In this document: piece after piece, positions 37,847 through 46,418 of the stretch
Numbering within the stretch: the first letter of the stretch is position 1
How the letters are laid out: every line of letters starts with the position of its first letter
NCBI GenBank assembly: GCA_012517315.1
Contig: JAAYVE010000024.1
Location: 62,001 to 126,000 of the forward strand
From: Deltaproteobacteria bacterium
GTDB taxonomy: Bacteria; Desulfobacterota; Syntrophobacteria; Syntrophobacterales; Syntrophobacteraceae
Direction of reading: 5' to 3'
Length of the DNA stretch: 64,000 bases
The notes under the pieces: generated by a model
The model's database searches: none
What the model saw: only the letters and a program-made list of their open reading frames with translations
What the model was told of the DNA's origin: nothing
Program-made: the position numbers and the translations under genes

Positions 37847-38772
37847 GGACGCCCCTCCTCGGTACGATCTGCCCTGTCTTTATTGGTCGTTTTCGGCCTG
37901 TTGAACCACATCACTCCCCCGAGAACCCCGAATAGGGTCAGAGGGGCCCACAGAAAGCTGAAGAGTCCGTGCTGAATGGCCTCGGTCAAGTGGGGAACGG
38001 GGCGTGAGGGAAGATCGAGGAACCCCAGTTTTTCGAAGGGTTCCCCCGAGAGGTAGAGCCAGCCGGTGCCGCCCACCTCCCGTTCTCCATAGATGCGGTC
38101 GATGTAGCGGCCGGGGTCGTTGCGGATTCTTTGCCGGGCCAACTCAAGCAGTGTGTCCCGTCTTCCAAAAGTGATGGCTTCCACGGGGCAGATGGCGGCA
38201 CAAGCGGGTTTGCCCCCTTCCCGGCTGATGACGTCCGCGCAGAAGGTGCACTTCATGACCCGCGGCGTGATGGGGTCTGCGTATTCGTAGTTTGGGACCT
38301 GGAACGGGCACGCGATCATGCATTAGCGGCAGCCGATGCACTTGGACACGTCGTAGAAAACCGCTCCGTCGCCCCTTCTCTGAAGGGCTCCCACAATGCA
38401 GGCGGAAACGCATGCAGGCCTGAGACAGTGCATGCACTGAGTCTTGACGAACACGGGGACGGGACGGTTCCTCTCGTCCAGGCGCCCCGTGTGATAACGA
38501 TTCACCACCGTATACTGCGTGGGCTCCAGCTCCCTCCTTCGATCCAGCACCGGCAGGTCGTCAAAGGGTTCCGCAGGGGCGGGCAGCCCGTTGATCCGGT
38601 TGCAGGCCTATTCACATTTTCGGCAGCCCACGCAAAGGGTCAGGTCCACAAGGCAGCCGAGGGAGTCCTTTTCTCCCGCAGATGGTGTCGATCCTTCAGC
38701 GGGAGCGGCCACCAGGGGTACCGTCGCCAATGCCCCAACTGTCTTGAAGAAGTCCCTTCGATGGAGTCTCAT
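37843..38772 (-). pseudogene. HybA-like 4Fe-4S ferredoxin interrupted by two in-frame stops
   Basis: Reading from ATG 38772 (GGAG site) gives a 309-residue HybA-like protein: Tat motif RRDFFK with signal segment, four cluster motifs (CVGCRKCE, CMHCLRPACVSAC, CIGCR, CTFCADV...CAAIC), the GTGWLYLSGEPFEKLGF region and a C-terminal membrane helix. Two nonsense codons break it: TAG between CVGCRKCE and ACN, where tryptophan is expected, and TAA between CIGCR and CMIACPF, where tyrosine is expected. Frame and all other motifs are intact and the downstream genes overlap by ATGA. It may be a recent pseudogene, base-calling error or readthrough. Translation could restart weakly at ATG 38319. Confidence 0.85.
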
Positions 38773-38997
38773 GAGTCATTTCTCCGGCCGTGCATTCGTC
38801 AGAAGCCTCGAAACTTTTCTCAAAAAGCGTCGGGTCTCTCACTGTCTGTGGACTCCTCGGAGTCCGCAGGGAGAAAATGGTTGCAAGTCAGACGGGGACT
38901 GCGAGGATCAAAGGCGTCTTCGGGCAACTCCCTGTGAGAGGCTCACATGCCTGCATCACACGCCCCGGAAACGTCCAGAACCAGGTGTGAACGCCTC

Positions 38998-39360
38998 CTA
39001 GAAAGTCAGAACCTTGAAGTTGGGATCGACAAGCATATGGGCAAGATCGACCGCACTGGAAATCTTGGATCCCTCGATGAGTTCGTCGGGACCGATGAGC
39101 CGCTTGTCCGCACAGGCCTTGCACACATGGATGAGACACTTCCTGCTGATGAGTTTGTCGAGCATGTCCTTGAGGGATTCCCCCGTGGTGGCGCGGATTC
39201 CCTCGGCCATGCCGATCTGAGCCCAGTGGATTGCGTCATCGATGAGAAAAACCTCCACCGGGTGACCCTCTTCGGCGACAATCGCGGCGAACTGCATGGC
39301 CCTGGTCGCTCCTCCTGCCTTTTCCAATCCCTTGGAAATGATGAAAAGCAGCTTTTGCAT
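38998..39360 (-). CDS. DsrE-family sulfur-relay protein
   Basis: A 120-residue DsrE/DsrF-like protein (KLLFIISKGLEKAGGATRAMQFA, VEVFLIDDAIHWAQIG). The cysteine in HVCKACADKRLI is at the position used for persulfide transfer in DsrE/TusD-type proteins. Likely a cytoplasmic sulfur carrier or regulator. ATG with GAGGAGG. It is the first gene after the sigma-54 promoter, 225 bases upstream of the HybA-like gene in the same direction, so the whole set may be one transcript. Confidence 0.85.
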   Translation of the reverse strand: MQKLLFIISKGLEKAGGATRAMQFAAIVAEEGHPVEVFLIDDAIHWAQIGMAEGIRATTGESLKDMLDKLISRKCLIHVCKACADKRLIGPDELIEGSKISSAVDLAHMLVDPNFKVLTF

Positions 39361-39695
39361 GAACTCCTCCTCTTGCTGTGCTCATGTTGGTTAAAATGGG
39401 TTCGATGGTTTTCACCAAATCAAACCCGGTCCCTGGAAACAAAGAGCGCCGGGGAAGGCTCGCCCTTTCCCTCCGAAAAAGAAATGCCTGTCCCTCGGGC
39501 TTGGAGACTTTGCGGCCAAACGTTCCCTGCAGCCCACTCGGCTGACTCTCTCCCCAACCTCAGGGAGAATGAAACGGGGAGTCTTTCAGCTTTCCAGTGC
39601 TCCCCGGATCGCTTTGCATCGCCCGGGAACCGTTCTGTCAAAAAAACGGGCGACGAAGAGGCGGCGGGAGACCGCGAATTTCCGCCAATGTACTA

Positions 39696-39711
39696 AGCAA
39701 CTCGGGTGCCA
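39696..39711 (-). promoter_or_regulatory. Sigma-54 (-24/-12) promoter facing dsrE operon
   Basis: Minus strand TGGCAC-CCGAG-TTGCT, matching the RpoN consensus with exact GG/GC spacing; -24 at 39706-39711 and -12 at 39697-39700. Transcription would begin near 39685 towards dsrE. Confidence 0.75.
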
Positions 39712-39815
39712 CAAAGTGAAAAATGCAGCCATGCGCAAAATTAATGAGCGCAATCGGGATGTTAGGAAGGAAGGGCCGCCTGTGGCATGACAAAAAGGGT
39801 GTTGTCGTGATATGG

Positions 39816-39840
39816 GTTGTTTAAACAGTGTTTAAACAAC
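39816..39840. promoter_or_regulatory. 11-3-11 perfect palindrome, likely enhancer/operator of the regulator
   Basis: GTTGTTTAAAC, AGT, GTTTAAACAAC: exact 11-base arms. It lies about 130-155 bases upstream of the sigma-54 transcription start and 30 bases before the regulator start, the usual place for a binding site of a sigma-54 activator that also controls itself. Confidence 0.7.
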
Positions 39841-39870
39841 CTGCCGGCAAATCGAAGGGAAAGCAGACAC

Positions 39871-41253
39871 ATGGATCGCGAAGAAGACAACCGCTGTTTC
39901 AAGGAAATCATCAACACCATGAACGACGGTTTGGTGCTGGTGTCCCCCGACGGGGAGATCCTTATGGTCAATCGGGCGATGGAAGAAATCACGGGCTATT
40001 CGAGGGAGGAATTGGTGGGGAGTTCGTGCACCATTTTCCACTGTGACACTTGCGCAGTGGCTCGGGCCGAAGGAAAGGGCCATTGGTGCGAGATTTTCGA
40101 TCTAGGCCGAACCGAGCGAAGATCCTGTTTCCTCATGCGAAAAGACGGTTCCGTCGTCCACGTTCTCAAGAACGCGTCTCTTCTCAAAGACTGCGAAGGC
40201 CGGGTCATGGGGGCCGTGGAGACGGTGACGGATATCTCCGAGATCGACAGGAGGGATTTGAGGATCGAACAGCTTTCGAAACTCCTGGGTGCCGATGCGA
40301 CTTTTCACGGCATGGTGGGGTGCTCCCCCGTCATGAGAAACGTTTTCGAGATACTCGAAAAAGCAGCCCAAAGCGACGCTCCGGTCATTATTTACGGGGA
40401 GACGGGCACGGGGAAAGAACTGGCAGCCCACGCCATTCATCAGATGGGCCGGCGGCGGGAAGGGCCCTACATCCAACTCAACTGTGCCGCTCTGAACGAG
40501 TCTCTCTTGGAAAGCGAACTTTTCGGCCATGTGAAAGGCGCTTTCACTGGTGCTTACAGCCACAGGAAGGGGTATTTCGAGGCAGCCCACGGGGGGGACC
40601 TCTTTCTGGACGAAATTGGAGAGGTTCCCCCGTCGCTCCAGGTGAAGCTCCTGAGGACCCTGGAGACGAAGGAGTTGGAGCGGGTGGGGGATCATCGTCC
40701 CATTCGGGTGGACGTGCGCATCATCACCGCCACCAATCGCGATCTGGAAGCCTTGGTTTCCCAGGGAAAATTCCGGGAGGATTTCTTCTTCCGCATCAAC
40801 GTCATCCCCATCCATCTCCCTCCCCTGAGAGAGCACATGGAGGACCTTCCCCTGCTGGTGGAGCATTTCATTCGCCGGTTGGCCCGGAGAAGCGGCAAAA
40901 AGATCTCCGGCCTGAGCCCTGAGGCGATGGAGTGGTTCATGAGCCATCCGTGGCCTGGGAACGTGAGGGAGTTGAGAAGCGTTCTGGAATACGCCTTTGT
41001 CATCGCTGAAAAGGGGTTCATCCGCACGGAGCATTTGCCCTTGCGCATGAAAACCGGAGGAACCCTCACCGTTCAAATCCCCGAGGCCCGACCGATCCCG
41101 GTTTCCGATGAAAAGGCCGCTCTGCTGGATGCTCTCGTGCGGTGCCGTGGCAACCAGACTCAGGCTGCCCGGATGCTGGGGGTCAACCGGGTCACCGTCT
41201 GGAACCGCATCCGCAAATATGGGATTGATCTCCACAGCCTGCTTGCGCCGTAA
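39871..41253 (+). CDS. Sigma-54-dependent PAS-AAA-Fis transcriptional activator
   Basis: A 460-residue activator. The N-terminal PAS domain (about 8-125) is cysteine-rich (SSCTIFHCDTCAVARAEG, HWCEIF), suggesting a redox, metal or iron-sulfur sensing role. The AAA domain (about 145-380) has Walker A GETGTGKE, the GAFTGA loop that contacts sigma-54, DEIGEVPPSLQ and FRINVIPIHLPPLR. The C-terminal Fis-type helix-turn-helix is GNQTQAARMLGVNRVTVWNRI. ATG 39871 with AAGGGA; the extra upstream frame covers the palindrome and is unlikely to be coding. It is divergent from the dsrE-hybAB-cytochrome operon, which has a matching sigma-54 promoter. Confidence 0.93.
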   Translation: MDREEDNRCFKEIINTMNDGLVLVSPDGEILMVNRAMEEITGYSREELVGSSCTIFHCDTCAVARAEGKGHWCEIFDLGRTERRSCFLMRKDGSVVHVLKNASLLKDCEGRVMGAVETVTDISEIDRRDLRIEQLSKLLGADATFHGMVGCSPVMRNVFEILEKAAQSDAPVIIYGETGTGKELAAHAIHQMGRRREGPYIQLNCAALNESLLESELFGHVKGAFTGAYSHRKGYFEAAHGGDLFLDEIGEVPPSLQVKLLRTLETKELERVGDHRPIRVDVRIITATNRDLEALVSQGKFREDFFFRINVIPIHLPPLREHMEDLPLLVEHFIRRLARRSGKKISGLSPEAMEWFMSHPWPGNVRELRSVLEYAFVIAEKGFIRTEHLPLRMKTGGTLTVQIPEARPIPVSDEKAALLDALVRCRGNQTQAARMLGVNRVTVWNRIRKYGIDLHSLLAP

Positions 41254-41554
41254 GGGTTCCCGCAACTTCGGGCCGGTGTGCATTGTTGGGGTCCGTCGCC
41301 GAGGGACGGCCGTGGTTTCGCCCAGGGGTTTGTAATCATTTTCTCGACTTTGCCTTTCCTGCCGCCTATCCGCATTAAGAAACCCAAACGACATTACCTG
41401 CTTTCTCATAAAGAAGGTTTGACATTGTGCAATCTTTCTTTTAGTGTGAAAGGTGCTCATGACCCGGAGCGCTGGCGTATTGGATGAGGACTCTCGTTGG
41501 CGGTGCAATCGAATGGAATGTGGATGAACTGTTTCGGGATTAGCGAGGAGACCA
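41254..41554. other. Intergenic region upstream of sucC
   Basis: About 300 bases after the regulator. It holds the sucC promoter candidate at 41419-41447 and no gene. Confidence 0.5.
41419..41447 (+). promoter_or_regulatory. Sigma-70 promoter of sucCD
   Basis: A perfect TTGACA (41419-41424), a 17-base spacer and TAGTGT (41442-41447), about 108 bases upstream of sucC, in an AT-rich stretch. Confidence 0.55.
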
Positions 41555-42721
41555 ATGAAAATTCACGAATACCAAGCGAAGGAGTTGTTCAGGAAGTATG
41601 GAGTTCCAGTTCCTCGTGGGAATGTCGCTTTCACCGTTGCTGAGGCGAAAGCCATCGGCGCTGACCTGGGCACTTTCCCGGTGGTGGTGAAGGCCCAGAT
41701 TCACGCCGGTGGACGCGGAAAGGGGGGCGGCGTCAAGTTGGCCAAGGACCGGGATCAAGTGGAGGAATATGCCAAGCAGATCCTCGGCATGACGCTGGTC
41801 ACACACCAGACCGGACTGGAAGGCAGGGTGGTGAAGAAACTCCTTGTGGAAGAAGGACTGCCCATCGAAAAGGAGCTCTATCTCAGTGTCCTTCCCGACC
41901 GCGGAAGTGCCAAGATCGTGTTCATGGCGAGCGAAGCCGGTGGCATGGACATTGAGGAAGTGGCCGCCAAGACGCCGGAGAAAATCATCAAAGTTTACAT
42001 TGATCCCCTCCTGGGCATCAAGGGATTCCATGCAAACGAGCTTGCTTTCGGGCTGAATCTCAAGCCGGAATACGTCAAGCAGTTCAACGCCATGGTCTTC
42101 GCCCTCTACAAGCTCTGCGTCGATTACGACTGCTCCCTGGTGGAGATCAATCCGCTGGTCCTCACGGCAGACAACAGGGTCATCGCCCTCGACGCCAAGA
42201 TCAACTTTGACGACAATGCCCTTTACCGCCACAAGGACATCCTGGAGTATCGGGACCTGGACGAGGAGGATCCCTTCGAGATCGAAGCGTCCAAATACGA
42301 ACTCAACTACATCAAGATGCCGGGCGGGAACATCGGCAACATGGTGAACGGTGCCGGACTGGCCATGGCCACCATGGATTTGATTCAGCAGGCGGGTGCG
42401 GCCCCGGCCAATTTCCTGGACGTGGGGGGCGGTGCCAGCGCCGAGCAGGTGGAGAACGGTTTCCGCATCATTTTGGCCGACCCGGCGGTGAAGGGAGTCC
42501 TCATCAATATTTTCGGCGGGATCCTCCGCTGTGACCGATTGGCCACCGGCGTGGTGGAAGCGGCCAAGAAGGTGGGGATCAAGGTTCCCGTCGTCATCCG
42601 CATGGAAGGGACCAATGTGGAGCAGGGCCGGGAGATTCTCGAGAAATCCGGATTGAACTTGATCACGGCGAAAGACGTCTCAGACGCCGCCCAAAAAATT
42701 GCAGCGATTGCCAAAGGGTAA
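41555..42721 (+). CDS. sucC: Succinyl-CoA ligase (ADP-forming), beta subunit
   Basis: SucC pairs with SucD to interconvert succinyl-CoA and succinate with ATP formation. The 388 residues start [21 protein letters not shown], with the ATP-grasp motif [42 protein letters not shown], and the C-terminal CoA-ligase half [18 protein letters not shown] and [13 protein letters not shown]. It starts ATG after GAGGAGACC and is 14 bases before sucD. It fits the TCA cycle or the methylmalonyl-CoA route of propionate metabolism. Confidence 0.97.
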   Translation: MKIHEYQAKELFRKYGVPVPRGNVAFTVAEAKAIGADLGTFPVVVKAQIHAGGRGKGGGVKLAKDRDQVEEYAKQILGMTLVTHQTGLEGRVVKKLLVEEGLPIEKELYLSVLPDRGSAKIVFMASEAGGMDIEEVAAKTPEKIIKVYIDPLLGIKGFHANELAFGLNLKPEYVKQFNAMVFALYKLCVDYDCSLVEINPLVLTADNRVIALDAKINFDDNALYRHKDILEYRDLDEEDPFEIEASKYELNYIKMPGGNIGNMVNGAGLAMATMDLIQQAGAAPANFLDVGGGASAEQVENGFRIILADPAVKGVLINIFGGILRCDRLATGVVEAAKKVGIKVPVVIRMEGTNVEQGREILEKSGLNLITAKDVSDAAQKIAAIAKG

Positions 42722-42735
42722 AAGGGGGAGATCTC

Positions 42736-43608
42736 ATGAGCATTTGGGTGGACAAGAATACAAGGCTTTTGGTTCAGGGTATTACCGGTCGTGAAGGGCA
42801 GTTCCACACGCTGGCGTGCAAGGCCTACGGGACCAATGTGGTGGCGGGTGTGACCCCCGGCAAGGGCGGTCAGAACGTGGACGGGATTCCGGTGTTCAAC
42901 ACGGTCGCCAAGGCGGTCAAGGAAACCGGTGCCAATGCGGCCATGGTTTTTGTGCCGCCGGCATTCTGCGCCGATGCCATCCTGGAATCCATCGAGGCGG
43001 GCATTCCTCTCATCGTGGCCATAACCGAGGGAATCCCCGTCATGGACATGCTGAAGGTGAAAAATTACCTCAAGAACAGCAAGAGCCGCCTCATCGGTCC
43101 CAACTGCCCGGGCATCATCACTCCGGGCCAATGCAAGATCGGCATTCAGCCCGGCCACATCCACACCCCTGGCCCTGTGGGCATCGTTTCCCGTTCCGGA
43201 ACCCTTACCTATGAAGCCGTCCATCAGATCGGCAGGATGGGCATCGGCCAGAGCACGGTGGTGGGCATCGGCGGAGACCCCGTGAACGGGACCAACTTCA
43301 TTGACTGCCTTGCGGCGTTCCAGGCGGATCCCGAGACCAAGGCCATCATTATGGTGGGGGAAATCGGCGGATCTGCCGAGGAAGAGGCGGCGGAGTTCAT
43401 CCAGAAGAACGTGACCAAGCCGGTTGTGGGCTTCATCGCCGGGCTCACCGCACCTCCTGGCCGCCGCATGGGTCATGCGGGGGCCATCATCAGCGGGTCC
43501 AGCGGGACCGCCCAGGGTAAGATCAAGGCCATGAAGGCCGCCGGAATCACCGTGGTGGAGAACCTCGGGGAAATGGGTGAAATCGCCAAAGCGGCGTTCA
43601 AACTCTAA
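42736..43608 (+). CDS. sucD: Succinyl-CoA ligase (ADP-forming), alpha subunit
   Basis: The 290-residue SucD binds CoA and carries the phosphorylated histidine. [21 protein letters not shown] is the CoA-binding Rossmann start, [16 protein letters not shown] and [16 protein letters not shown] follow, and the active-site histidine is in [22 protein letters not shown] with GGGGGAG. Forms an operon with sucC and is followed by a strong hairpin at 43635-43666. Confidence 0.97.
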   Translation: MSIWVDKNTRLLVQGITGREGQFHTLACKAYGTNVVAGVTPGKGGQNVDGIPVFNTVAKAVKETGANAAMVFVPPAFCADAILESIEAGIPLIVAITEGIPVMDMLKVKNYLKNSKSRLIGPNCPGIITPGQCKIGIQPGHIHTPGPVGIVSRSGTLTYEAVHQIGRMGIGQSTVVGIGGDPVNGTNFIDCLAAFQADPETKAIIMVGEIGGSAEEEAAEFIQKNVTKPVVGFIAGLTAPPGRRMGHAGAIISGSSGTAQGKIKAMKAAGITVVENLGEMGEIAKAAFKL

Positions 43609-43634
43609 GACAAGTCGGCTTCACGCTGACGGCA

Positions 43635-43666
43635 GAGGGCACCTCGGGACCTTGCGGGGTGCCCTC
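43635..43666. terminator. Hairpin between convergent sucD and ModE-like gene
   Basis: GAGGGCACC and GGTGCCCTC form a perfect 9-bp stem with a 14-base loop. There is no U tract on either strand, so termination is inferred. Confidence 0.5.
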
Positions 43667-44030
43667 ACGCGTCCAGGCCTTTAACGAAAAGGTCCTGGAA
43701 AAGTTCATCGGCCGCAGTTTCGGACATTTTCTGCAACTTGCGGAATCTTTCAGCCAAAGCCCTTCCGAGGGGGGTCAGCTCGGAGCCTCCGCCCTTGGCA
43801 CCTCCCGTTTTCTTGATGAGAAGTTCCCGCCCCAGTCGTTCTTCCGTGGCTTTGATCTTTCCCCATACCGCTCGGTAACTCATTCCCAGTGCCTTCGCCG
43901 CAGCCAGAATGGAGCCGTGTTCCTCCACCGCGCTCAGGATCCGCAAACGGCCGGCGCCGAAGACGACCTTTCCCGACTCGTCTTCGATCCAGATCTTGGA
44001 CTTGACGGAGAGTTTTCCAGGGTTGTCCAT
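43665..44030 (-). CDS. ModE-like winged-helix regulator, DNA-binding domain only
   Basis: A 121-residue protein matching the N-terminal DNA-binding part of the molybdate regulator ModE (LRILSAVEEHGSILAAAKALGMSYRAVWGKIKATEERLGRELL, GGAKGGGSELTPLGRAL). The C-terminal MOP molybdate-binding domains are absent, as in many stand-alone ModE-like proteins, so the ligand is uncertain. Start ATG 44030 with GGAAAGG; upstream frame is probably non-coding. It is divergent from moeA, fitting control of molybdenum-cofactor genes. Confidence 0.85.
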   Translation of the reverse strand: MDNPGKLSVKSKIWIEDESGKVVFGAGRLRILSAVEEHGSILAAAKALGMSYRAVWGKIKATEERLGRELLIKKTGGAKGGGSELTPLGRALAERFRKLQKMSETAADELFQDLFVKGLDA

Positions 44031-44470
44031 GGGAATGCCTTTCCGGTGAAACTGATGAGGCGGACTCGCGAGGGGAGCGTCTCCAGGGAGTTTGGAACAT
44101 TCCCGGGATCTCTGCGTATCCGCGCCGGCATGTGGGATGATCTTCTCACAATGGAAACACTGGGTCAATGGCAGTGGTCGTATGTTTTCTCGGACCTGAC
44201 GGATCCTGAACCAAAAGAGGCGGTTTTTGGTTGCATGAAGGGCTGACGCCTTGCCGTGCCTCCAGTTGGAGGGTGGGGCAACTGCTCCGGCGGTGTTGGG
44301 ATCTGGGTGAGCTTGAAAGCTGAAACGTATGTGCCGGGCAAAGGACTCCAGAACTCGGTTGCCTCACCCCCGCAATCGGTGCTAGAACCCATCCGGTAAG
44401 GATCTTCCGAGGATGCGCGGAGGTCTGGAACACAATCCGATCTGTTTGATGTGCCGAGGGAAGGGTCGTC
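44031..44470. other. Divergent region between ModE-like gene and moeA
   Basis: About 440 bases. No clear ModE box or Moco riboswitch could be confirmed by eye, and no gene is seen. Confidence 0.4.
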
Positions 44471-45718
44471 ATGTCCCAGTTTCTGAAAGTGAGGTCTGCA
44501 AAGCAGGTGATGGAAATCCTCCAGCGGTTGGAGCCCCTCTCCGAGGAGGCCGTGAGACTGGAGAAAGCCTGTGGAAGGGTGCTCGCCGTTCCGGTAACGG
44601 CGTCGGAACCGGTTCCCCCCTTCCCCCGCGCAATCATGGACGGGTTTGCGGTGCGTGCAAAGGATACCTTCGGTGCAAGCGAAAGCCTTCCAGCTCTTCT
44701 CGAGGTAGCAGGGGAAGTGGTGATGGGGCAGCCTGCCGTGGTCAGTGTGACAGAGGGCCGGGCGGTGGCGATTCCCACAGGGGGCATGCTACCTGCTGGG
44801 GCGGATGCGGTGATCATGGTGGAATACACGTCACCCCTGGATGAGACAAGCATCGAGGTGACCCGCCCCGTGGCTCCGGGGGAGAATGTATTGGGTGCAG
44901 GGGACGACATGAAGGAGGGAGAGGCAGTCTTCCCTGAGGGATGGCGCCTTCGGCCCCAGGACCTGGGAGTGCTGGCCGCGCTGGGGATCACGTCCGTCCG
45001 GGTTCACCGCCAGCCAAGGGTGGCCATCCTCTCCACGGGAGACGAGGTGGTCCCCGCCTCCATCCAGAGTCTGCCACCGGGGAAGATCCGGGACATCAAC
45101 ACATACACGCTGGCTGCGGAACTGGAGCAGGCGGGGGCATTGGTCGGCGAGACCCTCCTCGTGAAAGACGACCCCCATGAACTCGTGTCCCGGTGCCGCC
45201 GATGCCTCGAAGACCATGATGTGCTGGTTCTTTCCGGGGGCAGTTCGGTGGGGATGAGGGATTTCACCGTGCGTATCCTAGAAGGGTTTGAGGATGCTGA
45301 ACTGCTGGCTCATGGGGTGGCGGTCCGGCCGGGCAAACCCACCATCCTCGCAACGGTCGGGGGAAAGCTCTTCTGGGGGCTTCCCGGTCAGCCGGTGTCC
45401 GCCCTCATGATCTGCAGGACGTTTGTGGTGCCTTCCATAAGAATCCTGCAAAACCACTGCAAAGGCCTTCGGGGCGATGGGGGCCAAACCTGCACCGCAC
45501 GCCTCATTCGAAAAATCCCCTCGGCAAGCGGGAGGACCGATCTTTTCCCCGTCGTCCTGAGACCGGAGGGTGCGACCCTGAGGGCTGAACCCGTCTTCGG
45601 AAAATCCGCTATGATCAGCACCCTGGGTCAGGCCGACGGCTACATCGTCATACCGGAGGATGCAGAGGGTCTGGACGGAGACACCGAAGTGACGGTGCAC
45701 CTTTTCACTTCATCCTGA
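44471..45718 (+). CDS. moeA: Molybdopterin molybdenumtransferase MoeA
   Basis: MoeA inserts molybdate (or tungstate) into adenylylated molybdopterin. The 415 residues show the family ASEPVPPFPRAIMDGFAVRA, AVAIPTGGMLPAGADAVIMVEYT, PGENVLGAGDDMKEGE, and the MoCF motif VAILSTGDEVV with VLSGGSSVGMRDFT. The C-terminal beta-domain has GYIVIPEDAEGLDGDTEVTV. ATG start with an AGGGAAGGG site. Needed for formate dehydrogenases and other molybdo- or tungstoenzymes, which are common in such anaerobes. Confidence 0.95.
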   Translation: MSQFLKVRSAKQVMEILQRLEPLSEEAVRLEKACGRVLAVPVTASEPVPPFPRAIMDGFAVRAKDTFGASESLPALLEVAGEVVMGQPAVVSVTEGRAVAIPTGGMLPAGADAVIMVEYTSPLDETSIEVTRPVAPGENVLGAGDDMKEGEAVFPEGWRLRPQDLGVLAALGITSVRVHRQPRVAILSTGDEVVPASIQSLPPGKIRDINTYTLAAELEQAGALVGETLLVKDDPHELVSRCRRCLEDHDVLVLSGGSSVGMRDFTVRILEGFEDAELLAHGVAVRPGKPTILATVGGKLFWGLPGQPVSALMICRTFVVPSIRILQNHCKGLRGDGGQTCTARLIRKIPSASGRTDLFPVVLRPEGATLRAEPVFGKSAMISTLGQADGYIVIPEDAEGLDGDTEVTVHLFTSS

Positions 45719-45839
45719 GGCTCCACCGAGAGCAATGCTCAAGCAGCCCCGGTGCAGCCTCGGGACGATGGGGGCGATGCGGGTGTTGCAGGTGACAATC
45801 AGGCGGACTCCCCCTGTGAAAGGTGCGGCTCGGCTCGAT

Positions 45840-46418
45840 TCAGGCGATCCTGGTGCCGCATCCGACGCTTGACGCGTCCCCGCGAACCGCTGGTTCCACG
45901 TCCTCCACGTCCAGCTCCACGCTCACCGAGCGCTGAATCAGGTCCACGCTGACCACAAGCCTGCCTCGCCTGGCATTGTGCCGCAGGAGAACCCCCAGAC
46001 AACCGGTGAAAGGTCCTCTCACAACCTGCACCCAGTCACCCTCTCTCAGGTAAGGGTGGACTCTCAACGGCTCTTTGGCTTGGAGAATGGTTTGGAGGTT
46101 TTCGATCTGATAGTCGGGAATGGAAAGGGGGCCTTCCGAATTCCTGACGATGGTGATGGCCCCCGGCGTCTTGAGCACGTGAAGGTGGGCGGTTCCGTCC
46201 AGAACGGTGTTGAAAAAAACATAACCCGGAAAGAGGGGAACCTGAATCTTCTTGCGCCGGTCCCGGCGCTTGCTCCAGGTTTCCAAGAGGGGGAGATAGG
46301 AGCGGACGGAGCGGTCCTCCAGCCGCTTGAACACTTCCTTTTCATGGTTGACCTGTACGTACAGAGCAAACCAGGACGGTTTGGTCTCCGGCACATTGTC
46401 TGTTTCCAAGGTGTTCAC
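45840..46418 (-). CDS. NusG-paralogue antiterminator (UpxY/LoaP-like)
   Basis: A 192-residue NusG-like protein. The NGN domain is WFALYVQVNHEKEVFKRLE, SYLPLLETWSKRRDRRKK, VPLFPGYVFFNT; the KOW-containing C-terminus is REGDWVQVVRGPFTGCLGVLL. Such paralogues usually drive polysaccharide or secondary-metabolite operons, but here the GTG start overlaps the stop of the helicase gene by 4 bases (GTGA), so it is translationally coupled to a DNA-repair gene. The housekeeping NusG should be elsewhere. The start codon has only a weak ribosome-binding site, consistent with coupling. Confidence 0.82.
   Translation of the reverse strand: MNTLETDNVPETKPSWFALYVQVNHEKEVFKRLEDRSVRSYLPLLETWSKRRDRRKKIQVPLFPGYVFFNTVLDGTAHLHVLKTPGAITIVRNSEGPLSIPDYQIENLQTILQAKEPLRVHPYLREGDWVQVVRGPFTGCLGVLLRHNARRGRLVVSVDLIQRSVSVELDVEDVEPAVRGDASSVGCGTRIA

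Larger units (their letters stand above)
39361..39870. other. Divergent control region of the dsrE-hybAB-cytochrome operon and its regulator
   Basis: About 510 bases. It contains the sigma-54 promoter (39696-39711, minus), a leader of about 325 bases to dsrE with no credible gene, and the palindrome 39816-39840 next to the regulator gene. Confidence 0.6.

Noticed and set aside
7309-38772. In-frame TAG codons as evidence for pyrrolysine or amber recoding
   Set aside because: rpmE, rho, trxA, trxB and the CAP gene all end in TAG, RF1 has its normal P-x-T motif, one of the two stops in the HybA-like gene is TAA, and the SLC13 gene also carries a frameshift and deletion. No pylT or pylS was seen.
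34482-38772. A complete hydrogenase-2 (hyb) operon
   Set aside because: Only HybA- and HybB-like genes are present; no NiFe large-subunit cysteine motifs or small subunit occur in the window.
39420-39641. Small gene in the leader between the sigma-54 promoter and dsrE
   Set aside because: 73-codon frame without ribosome-binding site or family resemblance; more likely untranslated leader.
44031-44470. Moco riboswitch or ModE box upstream of moeA
   Set aside because: Some GCCTCC and GGAGG segments pair, but I could not build the conserved Moco aptamer or the TATATAAC-type ModE palindrome by eye.
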